NCBI RefSeq assembly: GCF_037126465.1
Contig: NC_088205.1
Coordinates: 31,665,482-31,729,481, forward strand
DNA length: 64,000 bases
Origin: Ornithodoros turicata
Lineage: Eukaryota > Arthropoda > Arachnida > Ixodida > Argasidae
Direction: 5' to 3'
Positions 10,089-20,638 of the stretch are shown piece by piece (position 1 is the stretch's first letter; every line of letters begins with the position of its first letter). The notes below the pieces were generated by a model. That model ran no database searches, had not been told where the DNA came from, and was given only the letters and a program-made list of their open reading frames with translations. Position numbers and translations under genes: made by a program.

Positions 10089-11042
10089 CGCGGACAATTG
10101 CTCACCGGACAATTGCTTACAAAAAAAAAAGAAAACTGCTGAGGCCGGACAATTGCTCACCACAGAACCGTTGAAGCCGGACAATTACTCACCGGGTCTC
10201 TCACCACACTTATATTGTGATTTTATTTCGCGTTTATGGCGCTTGACTTTTTTATGGTAGATGCACTTCATTTTTAGCTGTCTAAGTTGCTTGAAATAGC
10301 TAGGAAATCCACCAGTGAAGACGGGGAGGCGAGAGGTCGTCCGGGCGAGAGATGCAGGCACGCCTGAAGAGTCTTTGTCAGGACCTGCGTCCATGGGGCG
10401 TTCTTGTTGGATTTTTTTATGGGGGGGGGGGGGGGGGCAAAGCATGCAACCGCCTTCCGTGGCGCGGACTGATTATGATATTATTATGACATCTGAGAAC
10501 AAAAATCGTGATGTATAGATAGAGTGTGCTCAATTTTCACAAGTGACCTTGCCCCCCTCACGGTACGCCCATGCTATTTAACACAGTTTAACCACTAAAG
10601 TTCAGGAATTTTCTATATGTGTCCAAGTCAGTTTAGCAGCCGCATTTTAGCGCCCGATTCGCGGCTTAGCAGGGCCGGCACGACTGAACAACACGTATTA
10701 GGTTAGTCCAAGTTCAGAGTTTGCATTGCTATGTCCAGGTTAGTCTAAGTTCGCTGTTGACAGTTTCCCGCGCGCGACTGTGCATTTTGTAGTTAGATAA
10801 CATTTATTTACAGTGTTTATTTTGCAGCGGGGATTTCGATCACTTTATTTCGAGGTACATCGAAGTTCAGCTAACATAGAAAAGTCAAGTATATGAACGC
10901 CATAAACAAGAAATAAAATCACATCGCATAAGAACGCGAAGTAAAATTACATATAAGTGCGGTGAAAGAGGCGGTGAGCAATTGTCCGGCTTCAGCAGTT
11001 TTTTGGTGAGCAATTGTCCGGTGAGCAATTGTCTTGGATCCC
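10089..11042. mobile_element. Fold-back-like element with CCGGACAATTGCTCACC ends
   Basis: The left end (10089-10193) has four copies of GGACAATTGCTCACC, some separated by short linkers. The right end (10972-11042) has GGTGAGCAATTGTCC units in reverse and finishes in GTCTTGGATCCC, the same terminal GGATCCC-type edge as at 9190. The interior of about 780 bp includes a G15 run near 10424-10438 and codes for nothing recognisable. A clear TSD was not found. Confidence 0.6.
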
Positions 11043-11748
11043 TGCACCGTAATGTCAAACACAATAATGGACAATGCTGTTGAAATTGTCAATCCGGTAG
11101 TCCAAGACGGCCTCGTAGTCGATTGGAAAAAGCAAAGGAGGGGACGACACATACACACACGAAGCTCGTTCATTGGTATCGAAGAAGTGAGCCCAGTATG
11201 AGAAATGTACCTCTGCAGGAAAAACAGTGGCCTGCTACATTTCAGAGAATAGCGTTTTTGAGTACATGTCTGTGGTTTCACGACGGCCTCTGTTTCGGTT
11301 TTCTTTCTGTCCTCTGACGCACTAAAGAAGACTACATGCTGCGCTGACACATCATATTTGTCCATGTATTATTGATGACTTCGATCAAAAGTGAACTGTT
11401 TTCACCTTTTGCATAGATTGACTTCGTGCGAATACACCTACTGCGCAGTAACTGATACTGCACTTTATAATTGGAGATAAAAAAAAACAGATGATTATTT
11501 TCGTGTAATGACAAAATTTCTTCTAGCTGTAACATTTGTTAGGAGCACAGCTAACAATACGGAATACACGCAGATATCGAAATTTCCCCGTATACTGTAG
11601 GGCGATCAAGACAGGAAACCTGGTACCGAAACCAGAACTTTACTCTGAAACGAGCTTTTTTTTTCTTCTAAAACGTAACTCGCTAGGCTGTGACATATTC
11701 TTATTTTCTCATGACGATGCTCACTAAACCTTAGGGGGCAAAAAAGGT
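11043..11748. other. No recognisable gene
   Basis: Mixed-composition sequence. The longest frame (minus, 10919-11365) is open across the fold-back end and has no domain, so I do not call it. Confidence 0.4.
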
Positions 11749-11757
11749 AATGAGCTT

Positions 11758-13058
11758 GGTGTCCGCCCATTTGGTCGAACGCCGTTTGGTCGAACGCCGT
11801 TTGATCGAAGGCGTTTGATCGAACGTCGCTTGGTCGAAAGCCGTTTGATCGAAAGCCGGTTGATCGACGCCGTTTGTTCGAAAGACGTTTGTTCGAAGGG
11901 AATTCAAAGCTGCATGCACTGTGTTGTTTCTGTAACTTCTCCACTTTTTCTGTAACTTTTGACTCTAGCATACGGAGCAGGCAATCAGTGTCCTCTGCTT
12001 TTTTATTTCTTCTTTCTTTCTTTTTTTTTTTGCTTTTTGCAGCCGAAGAGGGGAGACCACTGGTTAGCTGCAGGCGTTTGCCATTTACCAATCAGTAGGA
12101 CACACATTGAAGAAAGCTGTCCCAGGTTGAGAGCAGCCGATAATCTATCCTTGTTCTGGGCACCCTTCTTATTGCTGGCGACATATTTAAAGGGAACGGT
12201 CTGAAACGGCATAGTCATATGTGCAAAGCCACTCGAAGTCTGTGGGTGCTAAGAGCGAAATTTCGCCATGGTACAACGAGAGATATTAAATTAACAGCAT
12301 GTAAAAGCTTAGTTCGACCTTAGAGTATGCATCTGCAGCCTCGAATCACTACACATGAACGATATCCGAAATAGAGAAAGTACAAAGATCTGCTGCCTTA
12401 TAATCTTGTCTAAGTTTCGAAGGACTTCTTCGGTTACATGTCTGTTGCAAGAACTAAATGTAGGTTCACTTGCACATAGGCGAAAAGTAAATAAACTGAA
12501 ACCGCTCTTTCTCCTATACAGTGGTCAGTTGATTACAAACAATAATCCACTGTTAAAATTTGTTCACATTCGACGGGAATAAACATCAAAAATATCATTT
12601 ACTTATTTTTTAATTCATTTGCCAAAATGTTTAATACTTGACGTCTATTATTATTTCACAAAGGGTTGGGGATTAACAAGTACAGCATGTTTAGTCACCA
12701 TGTGTCAGAGCGGAAAAACCTATTCGGTTGTCCAACGGGTTAACGGTGAACAACCCTGGCCCTTGTACTGCTTTTTGGACACTAAAAAGTGGGTTAGCAT
12801 GAGGAATGTGTTTACGGGGAAGCAGATTACACAAAGTTAAATGTTCCTTAGGATAACTGCATTTAGAACTGCAGCTTTTTTTCCTTGTCTTTTTTTTTGT
12901 CATTTTCGACGCTCCAAGTGAACCAATTAAAAAAATCGATCAAACGACCGCTGCCGTTTCGATCAAACGGCGTTCGATCAAATGGCTTTCGACCAAATGT
13001 CCTGCGTTCGATCAAACGGCTTTCGACCAAACGGCGTTCGATCAAATGTCCCGGAACC
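11758..13058. mobile_element. Fold-back-like element with TTTGATCGAACGCC ends, 9-bp TSD
   Basis: A 1301-bp element flanked by a perfect 9-bp duplication AATGAGCTT (11749-11757 and 13059-13067). The left end (11758-11898) is an array of about eight units of the type TTTGGTCGAACGCCG. The right end (12945-13058) carries the reverse units (CGGCGTTCGATCAAATG). The outermost bases are GGTGTCCGCCCATTTGG and, reversed, GGTTCCGGGACATTTGA. The 9-bp duplication together with iterated ends matches the FB/MULE-like pattern. The interior holds no transposase. Confidence 0.88.
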
Positions 13059-13067
13059 AATGAGCTT

Positions 13068-13550
13068 CCTTTTTTTTTCTTCTTCCCTTTTTTTTTAATT
13101 CACGGACATCGATATACCGCGTAGGCGCGCACGGGACCTTTCTTGTTTCTCCCATAGCAGCTCGGGCTTTCTTTTTTTACACATCATGCGCTATCACTCA
13201 ACAAAGTTCGTGAAATTTCAGTTTGGCAGTCCGAGAGAAACCTCGCAGACGATTTTGTCAAACGCGACTCCTTTGCAGGGGGAAAACGACTGGCAAAATC
13301 TCAAAACACACGACACGGCCAAGCTCTACTGGTTTTCACAGCTTTGTTTGTGTACTTGAAGATCTAGGCCAGAAGAGCACATTGTACTCCGTTGTGGGTA
13401 TGGCAGCGGGATTACCGACGGGGTGTCGAAGAGCACGAGGGAAATGATAGGAAGAAAGGGGGAAAAGAATATGAGGGAGAGTTGAAGGTGGATACGCCAC
13501 GTGGTGCCACTTTCGTGAACTAAATCGGGGTGTCCGCCAATTCTGCTCAT
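13068..13550. other. No recognisable gene
   Basis: Flank between the fold-back element and the palindrome, with T-rich runs. No supported coding sequence or RNA gene is seen. Confidence 0.4.
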
Positions 13551-14211
13551 ATCATTCAGAAAATCAAACTCATCAGAAAATTAATATTCCTATACGCGAG
13601 AACCATCAATGCAATAGCGTGAATATCTGTCATAACATTTCGTGTGCAATAGGGAATCTCAGTTTCATATTCCGACATTACTCAACTTTTAATTTCTTAT
13701 TATGTGAACAGCATAGACGTAAGGAAATAACGAGAAACAACACAATCAACAGCTACAATTAATAGAGAGCCAAAACCTGCGCACCATCCAACACATAGAG
13801 AAATAATAGCTAATCAATCTATCAAAGACGAAATAGCACAGACTTAACGCTGAAGAACAGAGGAACACGCGGCGACATGTAAACATCAACAGAGGAAAAT
13901 AATCTATCATTGAACCATCATAAAATCGATCAATATACAATTTTCATTCTAACAAACATTACGAACCTTGATGAAGGTATCCAAGACATAGGAAATATGC
14001 ACGGTTTTCACTCTTTTCCTCAAAGCCGGGAGACTTTATGTCTATATCTATGTGACCATAGCACTGCGCATGCTTTATCACCCAAAGGGTTAGGGGCTAT
14101 ATTCCTTCGTCCAGCAAACGGGACGCTCTAGAGGTCAGATAAGAGAGTTCAAAGGCGATATAGTTTATTGTGCAGCGCAAATAGATGTCGGTATCACTCG
14201 CTGGGGTCACT

Positions 14212-14220
14212 ATCTTTTCG
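14212..14220. repeat. 9-bp TSD (ATCTTTTCG), left copy
   Basis: Repeated exactly at 15168-15176. The right palindrome arm carries the single, uninterrupted version of this site near 21163-21171, proving the empty-site state. Confidence 0.9.
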
Positions 14221-15167
14221 GGTGTAGGACAAAATGTCCCCGGACAAAATGTCCCCGGACGAAATGTCCCCGGACAAAATGTCCCCGGACGAAACGTCCC
14301 CGGACAAAATGTCCCCCGAAAAGGCCCCGGGCAAAATGTCCCCAGCTGCCGTCACTCAGCCGTCTGCCAGTCCTCAACTGCGTTCTTGTTCGGCGGATTA
14401 AAAAATCAAATTATTCAGATTTTTTTCATTTAAATATGATGAATATTGATTAAATCACTGAGTTGATTTCTGTCTTCTAAGACAGATCTTCACCTCATGG
14501 CTTCCGTGTGCCACCTCGTAGTAGCGAAATCACTTTTTGAGCACATACAAAGAAGGGCGTCTAGACTTCTAACAGTGCGGCTAACAGTTACTAGCTAATG
14601 CAAATGGAGATCTATTTGAAAACTATATATTATGAATTACACCGAATAGTAATAGGAAAAAGAAATAACTGGAAAAGTTCTACGCTCGTGGAATGACCAC
14701 CCGCCATGTGTAACCAAATTGTTTGCCAGTGTGCCGGAGAGCCACTGAAGGGGTCACGTGACGCTGTTTGCGCTAAAAGTCACTGAAGTATATATTTCAG
14801 GCAGTGGTTCATTTCCAGGCTCAGTCTCATCTTCCCCAGCGTCTCCAGTTTTAATTTACTATTCGAATTCAAACATAACATAAGGGAGGTGATTTAAATA
14901 TTGATTAATATTCATTACTTAAATCGCGATAAAAATCGGTGATTTAAATCTGGCTGATTTAAATCAATCAACCCTGCACATGATAGCATGAAAAACATTT
15001 GTCACATTTGAGGTACCAACGGCTGTGCAACCGGACGGCATCTGGGGACATTTTGTCCGGGGACATTTTCGGGGACGTTTGGTCCGGGGACATTTCGTCC
15101 GGGGACCATTTGTCCGGGGACATTTCGTCCGGGGACGTTTTGTCCGGGGACATTTTGTCCGGATCCC
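14221..15167. mobile_element. Fold-back-like element with GGACAAAATGTCCCC ends, 9-bp TSD
   Basis: A 947-bp element present in the left palindrome arm only. The left end (14226-14342) is about eight units of GGACAAAATGTCCCC. The right end (15037-15162) is the reverse array (GGGGACATTTTGTCC). Outer edges are GGTGTAGGAC and, reversed, GGGATCCGGAC. It is flanked by a perfect 9-bp duplication with the empty site preserved in the other arm. The interior contains no transposase, and translations of the arrays give repetitive Pro/Gly/Arg-rich or Pro/Asp/Met/Ser-rich peptides that are not genes. Confidence 0.92.
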
Positions 15168-15695
15168 ATCTTTTCGCATCCTTTCCCTGAAACGGAAATC
15201 TTTCGTCAAAGTGGTTGACAAGTCGGCTAAGTTTGTAGAGATGCGACATTGTTATTGAAGATGTAGAGAAAGTCCAAATTATTAATTGGTAGCAATGATA
15301 CTCAATCAAAAAGAGAAACAAATCTAATTACATCAATTTTTGTAATATCTTGCATCAGAAATTTCTAATGGACCACAGAAATATCAAATGTGAAATGCAA
15401 CTCAGAGTTATGAGGCATTCCCATCTTAGAGGTACTTGCTTATGTCATGTGAGTGAACAATTGGAACAAATACAAGACAATAATTATCTCGAGCGGTAAG
15501 TTCACAACTCATAGAATATCAGTCGAGTGAATACTTGAAACAAAATCAAAACAATAATTCTCACGACAGGTGGAGATTATAGCATTCTAAACCAGATAAT
15601 AAAATTTTAATCAATAAAATAAACATAGACATGCTTTTAATTAAGTGTAGATGTGCACTTGAAAACAGAAGAGACAATTGCTCTACATTGAAAAG

Positions 15696-16118
15696 ATGGA
15701 CAGATTTTGTACTCGATACCATAAGTCATGGGAAGATGTGATAAAAAACTGCTTCGAAAAGGAGGAGCCGCGAAACGATTTCATTATCGCTGCATTTCAA
15801 TACGTCCTAGACATGGTCGTATTCAGAGATATGGTACAAACTACAGAACTGAAGGTGCAAGAATTTATATGCCGAATCTACAATACTTATAAAAATATCT
15901 GCACATCAACGTCAGAGGGGCCATTGGGATTGATGGCGGAGTTTTTGAGGTTTGCCAACGAAGAATTGAAATACACTAGACCAGATGTAATTGTAATCAT
16001 TGCAATGGGCATTGCGTACATCAAGAAAGCAGTCGGATCAAATTATCATATACAAGCGGTCGCACGATTCATTACGGATTTGTTGAAATTACACATATCT
16101 GAGATGGAAAGTACATAA
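15696..16118 (+). CDS. Conserved 140-aa protein of the Polinton-like element (left-arm copy)
   Basis: I do not recognise this protein. It is acidic-neutral and probably all-helical, with no signal peptide, and has a hydrophobic helix near residues 98-112 (VIVIIAMGIAYI). I start it at the ATG at 15696; a TTG six codons upstream is also in frame. The mirrored copy is at 20210-20638, and a third copy with a stop codon is at 42353-42784. The copies keep reading frame over most of their length, which argues for past selection. The helix pattern (a central hydrophobic helix after a Glu/Lys-rich turn) loosely recalls Bcl-2-fold viral proteins, but the WGR-type BH1 core is absent, so that is only a hypothesis. 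This copy lacks two residues near 125 compared with the right-arm copy. It lies 69 bp upstream of the 115-aa gene on the same strand. Confidence 0.7.
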   Translation: MDRFCTRYHKSWEDVIKNCFEKEEPRNDFIIAAFQYVLDMVVFRDMVQTTELKVQEFICRIYNTYKNICTSTSEGPLGLMAEFLRFANEELKYTRPDVIVIIAMGIAYIKKAVGSNYHIQAVARFITDLLKLHISEMEST

Positions 16119-16187
16119 AATATTATCACGTGATATATTCCACTACCACGGCAACGCAATTATTTTCTTCTACCAGTCTCTGCAACG

Positions 16188-16535
16188 ATGTCGAATCAAC
16201 AGAAGTTCAATATTGTCGTGCAAGGTCTGATGTATTATCACCTGTTGAAACTCAACAAACATATCAATTGTGGTGGACCACCGGACGATTTTCATCTAAT
16301 ACTCTCTTGTACGCCATTCAAGAACCTTCATACAAAGAAAGGAAGCATCAATAAGAGACTGTGCAAGTTCATCGCGACAAAGTGCAAGTTGTTGAAGCAA
16401 TACAAACACGGCGACAACATAGCGCCTACGTTAATCAACGCTGGATTCAAGCGCCCAATAATCAGAATAAACTATTCAATGTCTTCGGAATTCATCAATG
16501 AAGACAACAAACGAAAACTTCAGAGTTTGAAATAG
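16188..16535 (+). CDS. Conserved 115-aa basic protein of the Polinton-like element (left-arm copy)
   Basis: Unrecognised small basic protein, rich in Lys, Asn and Ile. Visible features are a CGGPPDDFH segment near residue 28, a Lys/Cys-rich middle (KRLCKFIATKCKLLK) and an IIRINY segment near residue 90. It could bind nucleic acid, but no known fold is evident. The gene starts at ATG 16188, follows the 140-aa gene on the same strand and is followed by a candidate polyadenylation signal (AATAAA near 16549). Near-identical copies lie at 19793-20140 (reverse arm) and 42848-43213 (second element). Retention of this frame in all three copies is the best sign that it is a real gene. Confidence 0.72.
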   Translation: MSNQQKFNIVVQGLMYYHLLKLNKHINCGGPPDDFHLILSCTPFKNLHTKKGSINKRLCKFIATKCKLLKQYKHGDNIAPTLINAGFKRPIIRINYSMSSEFINEDNKRKLQSLK

Positions 16536-17016
16536 AATTGTAATTTATCGAAATAAACAAGTGTATAAATGAAACAATAATTGTAATCTTTGTCATCATT
16601 ATAATGAATTCTTCGCATCACAATGAAAAACACTTTACATTTAGCATGGCTAGACTGAGAACAATGATCGCTAAGGAAACGAATATTCCACAATTTGTGT
16701 AAGAATTCTCACATGGAATGAGACCTAACCACCAAATACGTTTTACTCGACTACACTCTGTACAAATTCAACACCCGATGGATAGAATTGCCGGAGGAGG
16801 ATCGGTCATTGAAATTTAGAGACATGATACATCGGTCTATGATTACAAAAAGGATCACTAATCTCATGTGAAAACTTATCATATTTCATGAATTAAATTC
16901 CACAGTGCATGTATATTTCTCAATCAGTTGCACTATCCCAGACTTAGTAAAAGAAGAAAAGATGTCTTTGACAAGCAACCCGATTGGAATGCGGAACAAA
17001 TAAATAAATATTTTTG

Positions 17017-17490
17017 TCAACACAGTTGTCCATTGTTTGAGTAGGAAAAAGGAGCCGTCCAAGGCTTGCAGTGGGGGCCAAGATATGGCAAAACGGGAAA
17101 TAAGGCAAGATAACTGATTGCGGCGGGTCGTTCGCGACAACTTTTACAATCGCATTGGGGTTCACTGCCTGGGAGATAATACGAAGCCTTCGCGAAAAGC
17201 GAATCTATTATCCGATGCCACAATGCAAACGAAAGATTTTGCGAGCACGACGTACAGGCCAAGTCTACATTTCTAATCACGTAGTCTTTGTAACACACGG
17301 CACACAAACGTATATGAAATAATTTCCAAGTGGCAATCAGATTTTGGGAGAAGCGGATCACACAACAGCCATCAGAAGTGTTTAACCAATGTACAATGAA
17401 GATGAGCGTTATGCATAAACACAATGGAAGATAAGTTATATTAATTATAATAACCAGATCAGCGCAGGTCACACATAAACGTAGATCCAA
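17017..17490 (-). CDS. Cys-rich 157-codon frame (left-arm copy)
   Basis: A minus-strand frame, convergent to the two small genes. It has a hydrophobic N-terminal stretch (IIINITYLPLCLCITLIFIV) followed by Cys pairs suggestive of zinc binding: CAVC near residue 63, CTSC near 80 and CDCKSC near 112-117. There is no internal ATG; the frame opens at a TTG. It may therefore be an exon of a spliced gene or may use an upstream start that I cannot define. The mirrored copy (18838-19311) differs at only a few residues, while the second element retains only a broken N-terminal piece (43632-43841). Function unknown; a membrane-anchored zinc-ribbon or RING-like protein would fit the pattern. Confidence 0.5.
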   Translation of the reverse strand: MDLRLCVTCADLVIIINITYLPLCLCITLIFIVHWLNTSDGCCVIRFSQNLIATWKLFHIRLCAVCYKDYVIRNVDLACTSCSQNLSFALWHRIIDSLFAKASYYLPGSEPQCDCKSCRERPAAISYLALFPVLPYLGPHCKPWTAPFSYSNNGQLC

Positions 17491-18084
17491 TTCACAAAAT
17501 ATACTCGAGATTTCCCGTAACCATACAGAAAGCCTATCACATTATTTTAGTGTCATGGCATCTGGGCACTACAAATGGAAAGGCCATACTTTAATTTTAT
17601 AACTCTTTAGCTCATAACGTTGTAACATGCAATTTCCACACTAAAGATAATTTTCTTCTTTAAATTTTCAAAATCAAAACTGCACGCTATTTCTTGCATT
17701 TTTCTAAATATATAGATTAAAAAGTTGTGCATATACTCACACATACTATACAAGATATTTGATTGTGGATTAATTGCTAAAATTTATCGATCCACATTAA
17801 GGAGAAGTGTTGACTACCACACAGCGGTAAGAGTTTAATCACAATTTGAACAAGTGTTGCGATTTATGATCAGTGTTGTGGAATGTGTAATTTCACAATA
17901 CGCAAGCTTTAGGTCGCTCACTTTGACGAGTACTCTTTCATGGTGTCAGGGAATTTAATCGAATGGATTGATATTTTCTGTATACACTATAACATAATGT
18001 GAATTCTTTATGTCGCGGATATTAAAAGTTACGAATATTTTTCGAACGAAAATTTACTTAAGACTCGAAGAAAGGGTCACCCGG

Positions 18085-18245
18085 GTCGACGAACCCGTTT
18101 CCAAAAAAAAAAAAAAAAAAAAAAAAAAGCAACACGCTCGCGTGCGGTACCGCGTTAACGCGACGGGCGCGGCATCGCGTTCGGTTTCGGGTACGGCATT
18201 ATGGAAACGCGGCCCGGCGTGTTGCCGAAACGTCTTCGACGACGC
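18085..18245. repeat. CpG-rich centre of the palindrome
   Basis: The AT-rich arms meet at a GGGTCACCCG/CGGGTGACCC edge. Between them lie about 160 bp of strikingly CpG-rich sequence with an A27 run near 18102-18128. Within it, GCAACACGC and GCGTGTTGC form a smaller inverted repeat, and CGCGTTAACGCG is a perfect 12-bp palindrome, so the centre is itself a hairpin. The corresponding place in the second element (about 44395) has no such sequence. Confidence 0.8.
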
Positions 18246-18837
18246 GGGTGACCCTTTCTTCGAGTCTTAAGTAAATTTTCGTTCGAAAAATATTCGTAAC
18301 TTTGAATATCCGCGACATAAAGAATTCGCATTATGTTATAGTGTATACAGAAAATATCAATCCATTCGATTAAATTCCCTGACATCATGAAAGAGTACTC
18401 GTCAAAGTGAGCGACTTAAAGCTTGCGTATTGTGAAGTTACACATTCTACAACACTGATCATAAATCGCAACACTTGTTCAAATTGTGATTAAACTCTTA
18501 CCGCTGTGTGGTAGTCAACACTTCTCCTTAATGTGGATCGATAAATTTTAGCAATTAATCCACAATCAAATATCTTGTATAGTATGTGTGAGTATATGCA
18601 CAACTTTTTAATCTATATCTTTAGAAAAATGCAAGAAATAGCGTGCAGTTTTGATTTTGAAAATTTAAAGAAGAAAATTATCTTTAGTGTGGAAATTGCA
18701 TGTTACAACGTTATGAGCTAAAGAGTTATAAAATTAAAGTATGGCCTTTCCATTTGTAGTGCCCAGATGCCATGACACTAAAATAATGTGATAGGTTTTC
18801 TGTATGGTTACGGGAAATCTCGAGTATATTTTGTGAA

Positions 18838-19311
18838 TTGGATCTACGTTTATGTGTGACCTGCGCTGTTCTGGTTATTATAATTAATATAACTTATCTT
18901 CCATTGTGTTTATGCATAACGCTCATCTTCATTGTACATTGGTTAAACACTTCTGATGGCTGTTGTGTGATCCGCTTCTCCCAAAATCTGATTGCCACTT
19001 GGAAATTATTTCATATACGTTTGTGTGCCGTGTGTTACGAAGACTACGTGATTAGAAATGTAGACTTGGCCTGTACGTCGTGCTCGCAAAATCTTTCGTT
19101 TGCATTGTGGCATCGGATAATAGATTCGCTTTTCGCGAAGGCTTCGTATTATCTCCCAGGCAGTGAACCCCAATGCGATTGTAAAAGTTGTCGCGAACGA
19201 CCCGCCGCAATCAGTTATCTTGCCTTATTTCCCGTTTTGCCATATCCTGGCCCCCACTGCAAGCCTTGGACGGCTCCTTTTTCCTACTCAAACAATGGAC
19301 AACTGTGTTGA
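18838..19311 (+). CDS. Cys-rich 157-codon frame (right-arm copy)
   Basis: Mirror copy of 17017-17490 with the same CxxC pairs and hydrophobic N-terminal stretch and only about three residue differences. It too lacks an internal ATG and opens at a TTG. It runs away from the palindrome centre and converges on the 115-aa gene copy at 19793-20140. Confidence 0.5.
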   Translation: MDLRLCVTCAVLVIIINITYLPLCLCITLIFIVHWLNTSDGCCVIRFSQNLIATWKLFHIRLCAVCYEDYVIRNVDLACTSCSQNLSFALWHRIIDSLFAKASYYLPGSEPQCDCKSCRERPAAISYLALFPVLPYPGPHCKPWTAPFSYSNNGQLC

Positions 19312-19792
19312 CAAAAATATTTATTTATTTGTTCCGCATTCCAATCGGGTTGCTTGTCAAAGACATCTTTTCTTCTTTTACTAAGTCTGGGATAGTGCAA
19401 CTGATTGAGAAATATACATGCACTGTGGAATTTAATTCATGAAATATGATAAGTTTTCACATGAGATTAGTGATCCTTTTTGTAATCATAGACCGATGTA
19501 TCATGTCTCTAAATTTCAATGACCGATCCTCCTCCGGCAATTCTATCCATCGGGTGTTGAATTTGTACAGAGTGTAGTCGAGTAAAACCTATTTGGTGGT
19601 TAGGTCTCATTCCATGTGAGAATTCTTACACAAATTGTGGAATATTCGTTTCCTTAGCGATCATTGTTCTCAGTCTAGCCATGCTAAATGTAAAGTGTTT
19701 TTCATTGTGATGCGAAGAATTCATTATAATGATGACAAAGATTACAATTATTGTTTCATTTATACACTTGTTTATTTCGATAAATTACAATG

Positions 19793-20140
19793 CTATTTCA
19801 AACTCTGAAGTTTTCGTTTGTTGTCTTCATTGATGAATTCCGAAGACATTAAATAGTTTATTCTGATTATTGGGCGCTTGAATCCAGCGTTGATTAACGT
19901 AGGCGCTATGTTGTCGCCGTGTTTGTATTGCTTCAAGAACTTGCACTTTTTCGCGATGAACTTGCACAGTCTCTTATTGATGCTTCCTTTCTTTGTATGA
20001 AGGTTCTTGAATGGCGTACAAGAGAGTATTAGATGAAAATCGTCCGGTGGTCCACCACAATTGATATGTTTGTTGAGTTTCAACAGGTGATAATACATCA
20101 GACCTTGCACGACAATATTGAACTTCTGTTGATTCGACAT
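19793..20140 (-). CDS. Conserved 115-aa basic protein (right-arm copy)
   Basis: Mirror copy of 16188-16535, same length, with three substitutions (T to K and L to F in the Lys/Cys-rich middle, S to L near residue 96). The frame is intact. Function unknown. Confidence 0.72.
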   Translation of the reverse strand: MSNQQKFNIVVQGLMYYHLLKLNKHINCGGPPDDFHLILSCTPFKNLHTKKGSINKRLCKFIAKKCKFLKQYKHGDNIAPTLINAGFKRPIIRINYLMSSEFINEDNKRKLQSLK

Positions 20141-20209
20141 CGTTGCAGAGACTGGTAGAAGAAAATAATTGCGTTGCCGTGGTAGTGGAATATATCACGT
20201 GATAATATT

Positions 20210-20638
20210 TTATGTACTTTCCATCTCAGATATGTGTAATTTCAACAAATCCGTAATGAATCGTGCGATATAGACCGCTTGTATATGATAATTTGATCCG
20301 ACTGCTTTCTTGATGTACGCAATGCCCATTGCAATGATTACAATTACATCTGGTCTAATGTATTTCAATTCTTCGTTGGCAAACCTCAAAAACTCCGCCA
20401 TCAATCCCAATGGCCCTTCTGACGTTGATGTGCAGATATTTTTATAAGTATTGTAGATTCGGCATATAAATTCTTGCACCTTCAGTTCTGTAGTTTGTAC
20501 CATATCTCCGAATACGACCATGTCTAGGACGTATTGAAATGCAGCGATAATGAAATCGTTTCGCGGCTCCTCCTTTTCGAAGCAGTTTTTTATCACATCT
20601 TCCCATGACTTATGGTATCGAGTATACAATCTGTCCAT
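20210..20638 (-). CDS. Conserved 142-aa protein (right-arm copy)
   Basis: Mirror copy of 15696-16118, started at the homologous ATG. It keeps two residues (YI) near position 125 that the left-arm copy has lost; the second element also has them, so this is the ancestral form. Function unknown; see the left-arm entry for the weak Bcl-2-like hypothesis. Confidence 0.7.
   Translation of the reverse strand: MDRLYTRYHKSWEDVIKNCFEKEEPRNDFIIAAFQYVLDMVVFGDMVQTTELKVQEFICRIYNTYKNICTSTSEGPLGLMAEFLRFANEELKYIRPDVIVIIAMGIAYIKKAVGSNYHIQAVYIARFITDLLKLHISEMEST

Noticed and set aside
14185..15258. Repetitive open frames on both strands (VPGQNVPGRN-type, and SPDKMSPDE-type on the other strand)
   Set aside because: They are translations of the iterated ends of the 947-bp fold-back element, not repeat proteins.
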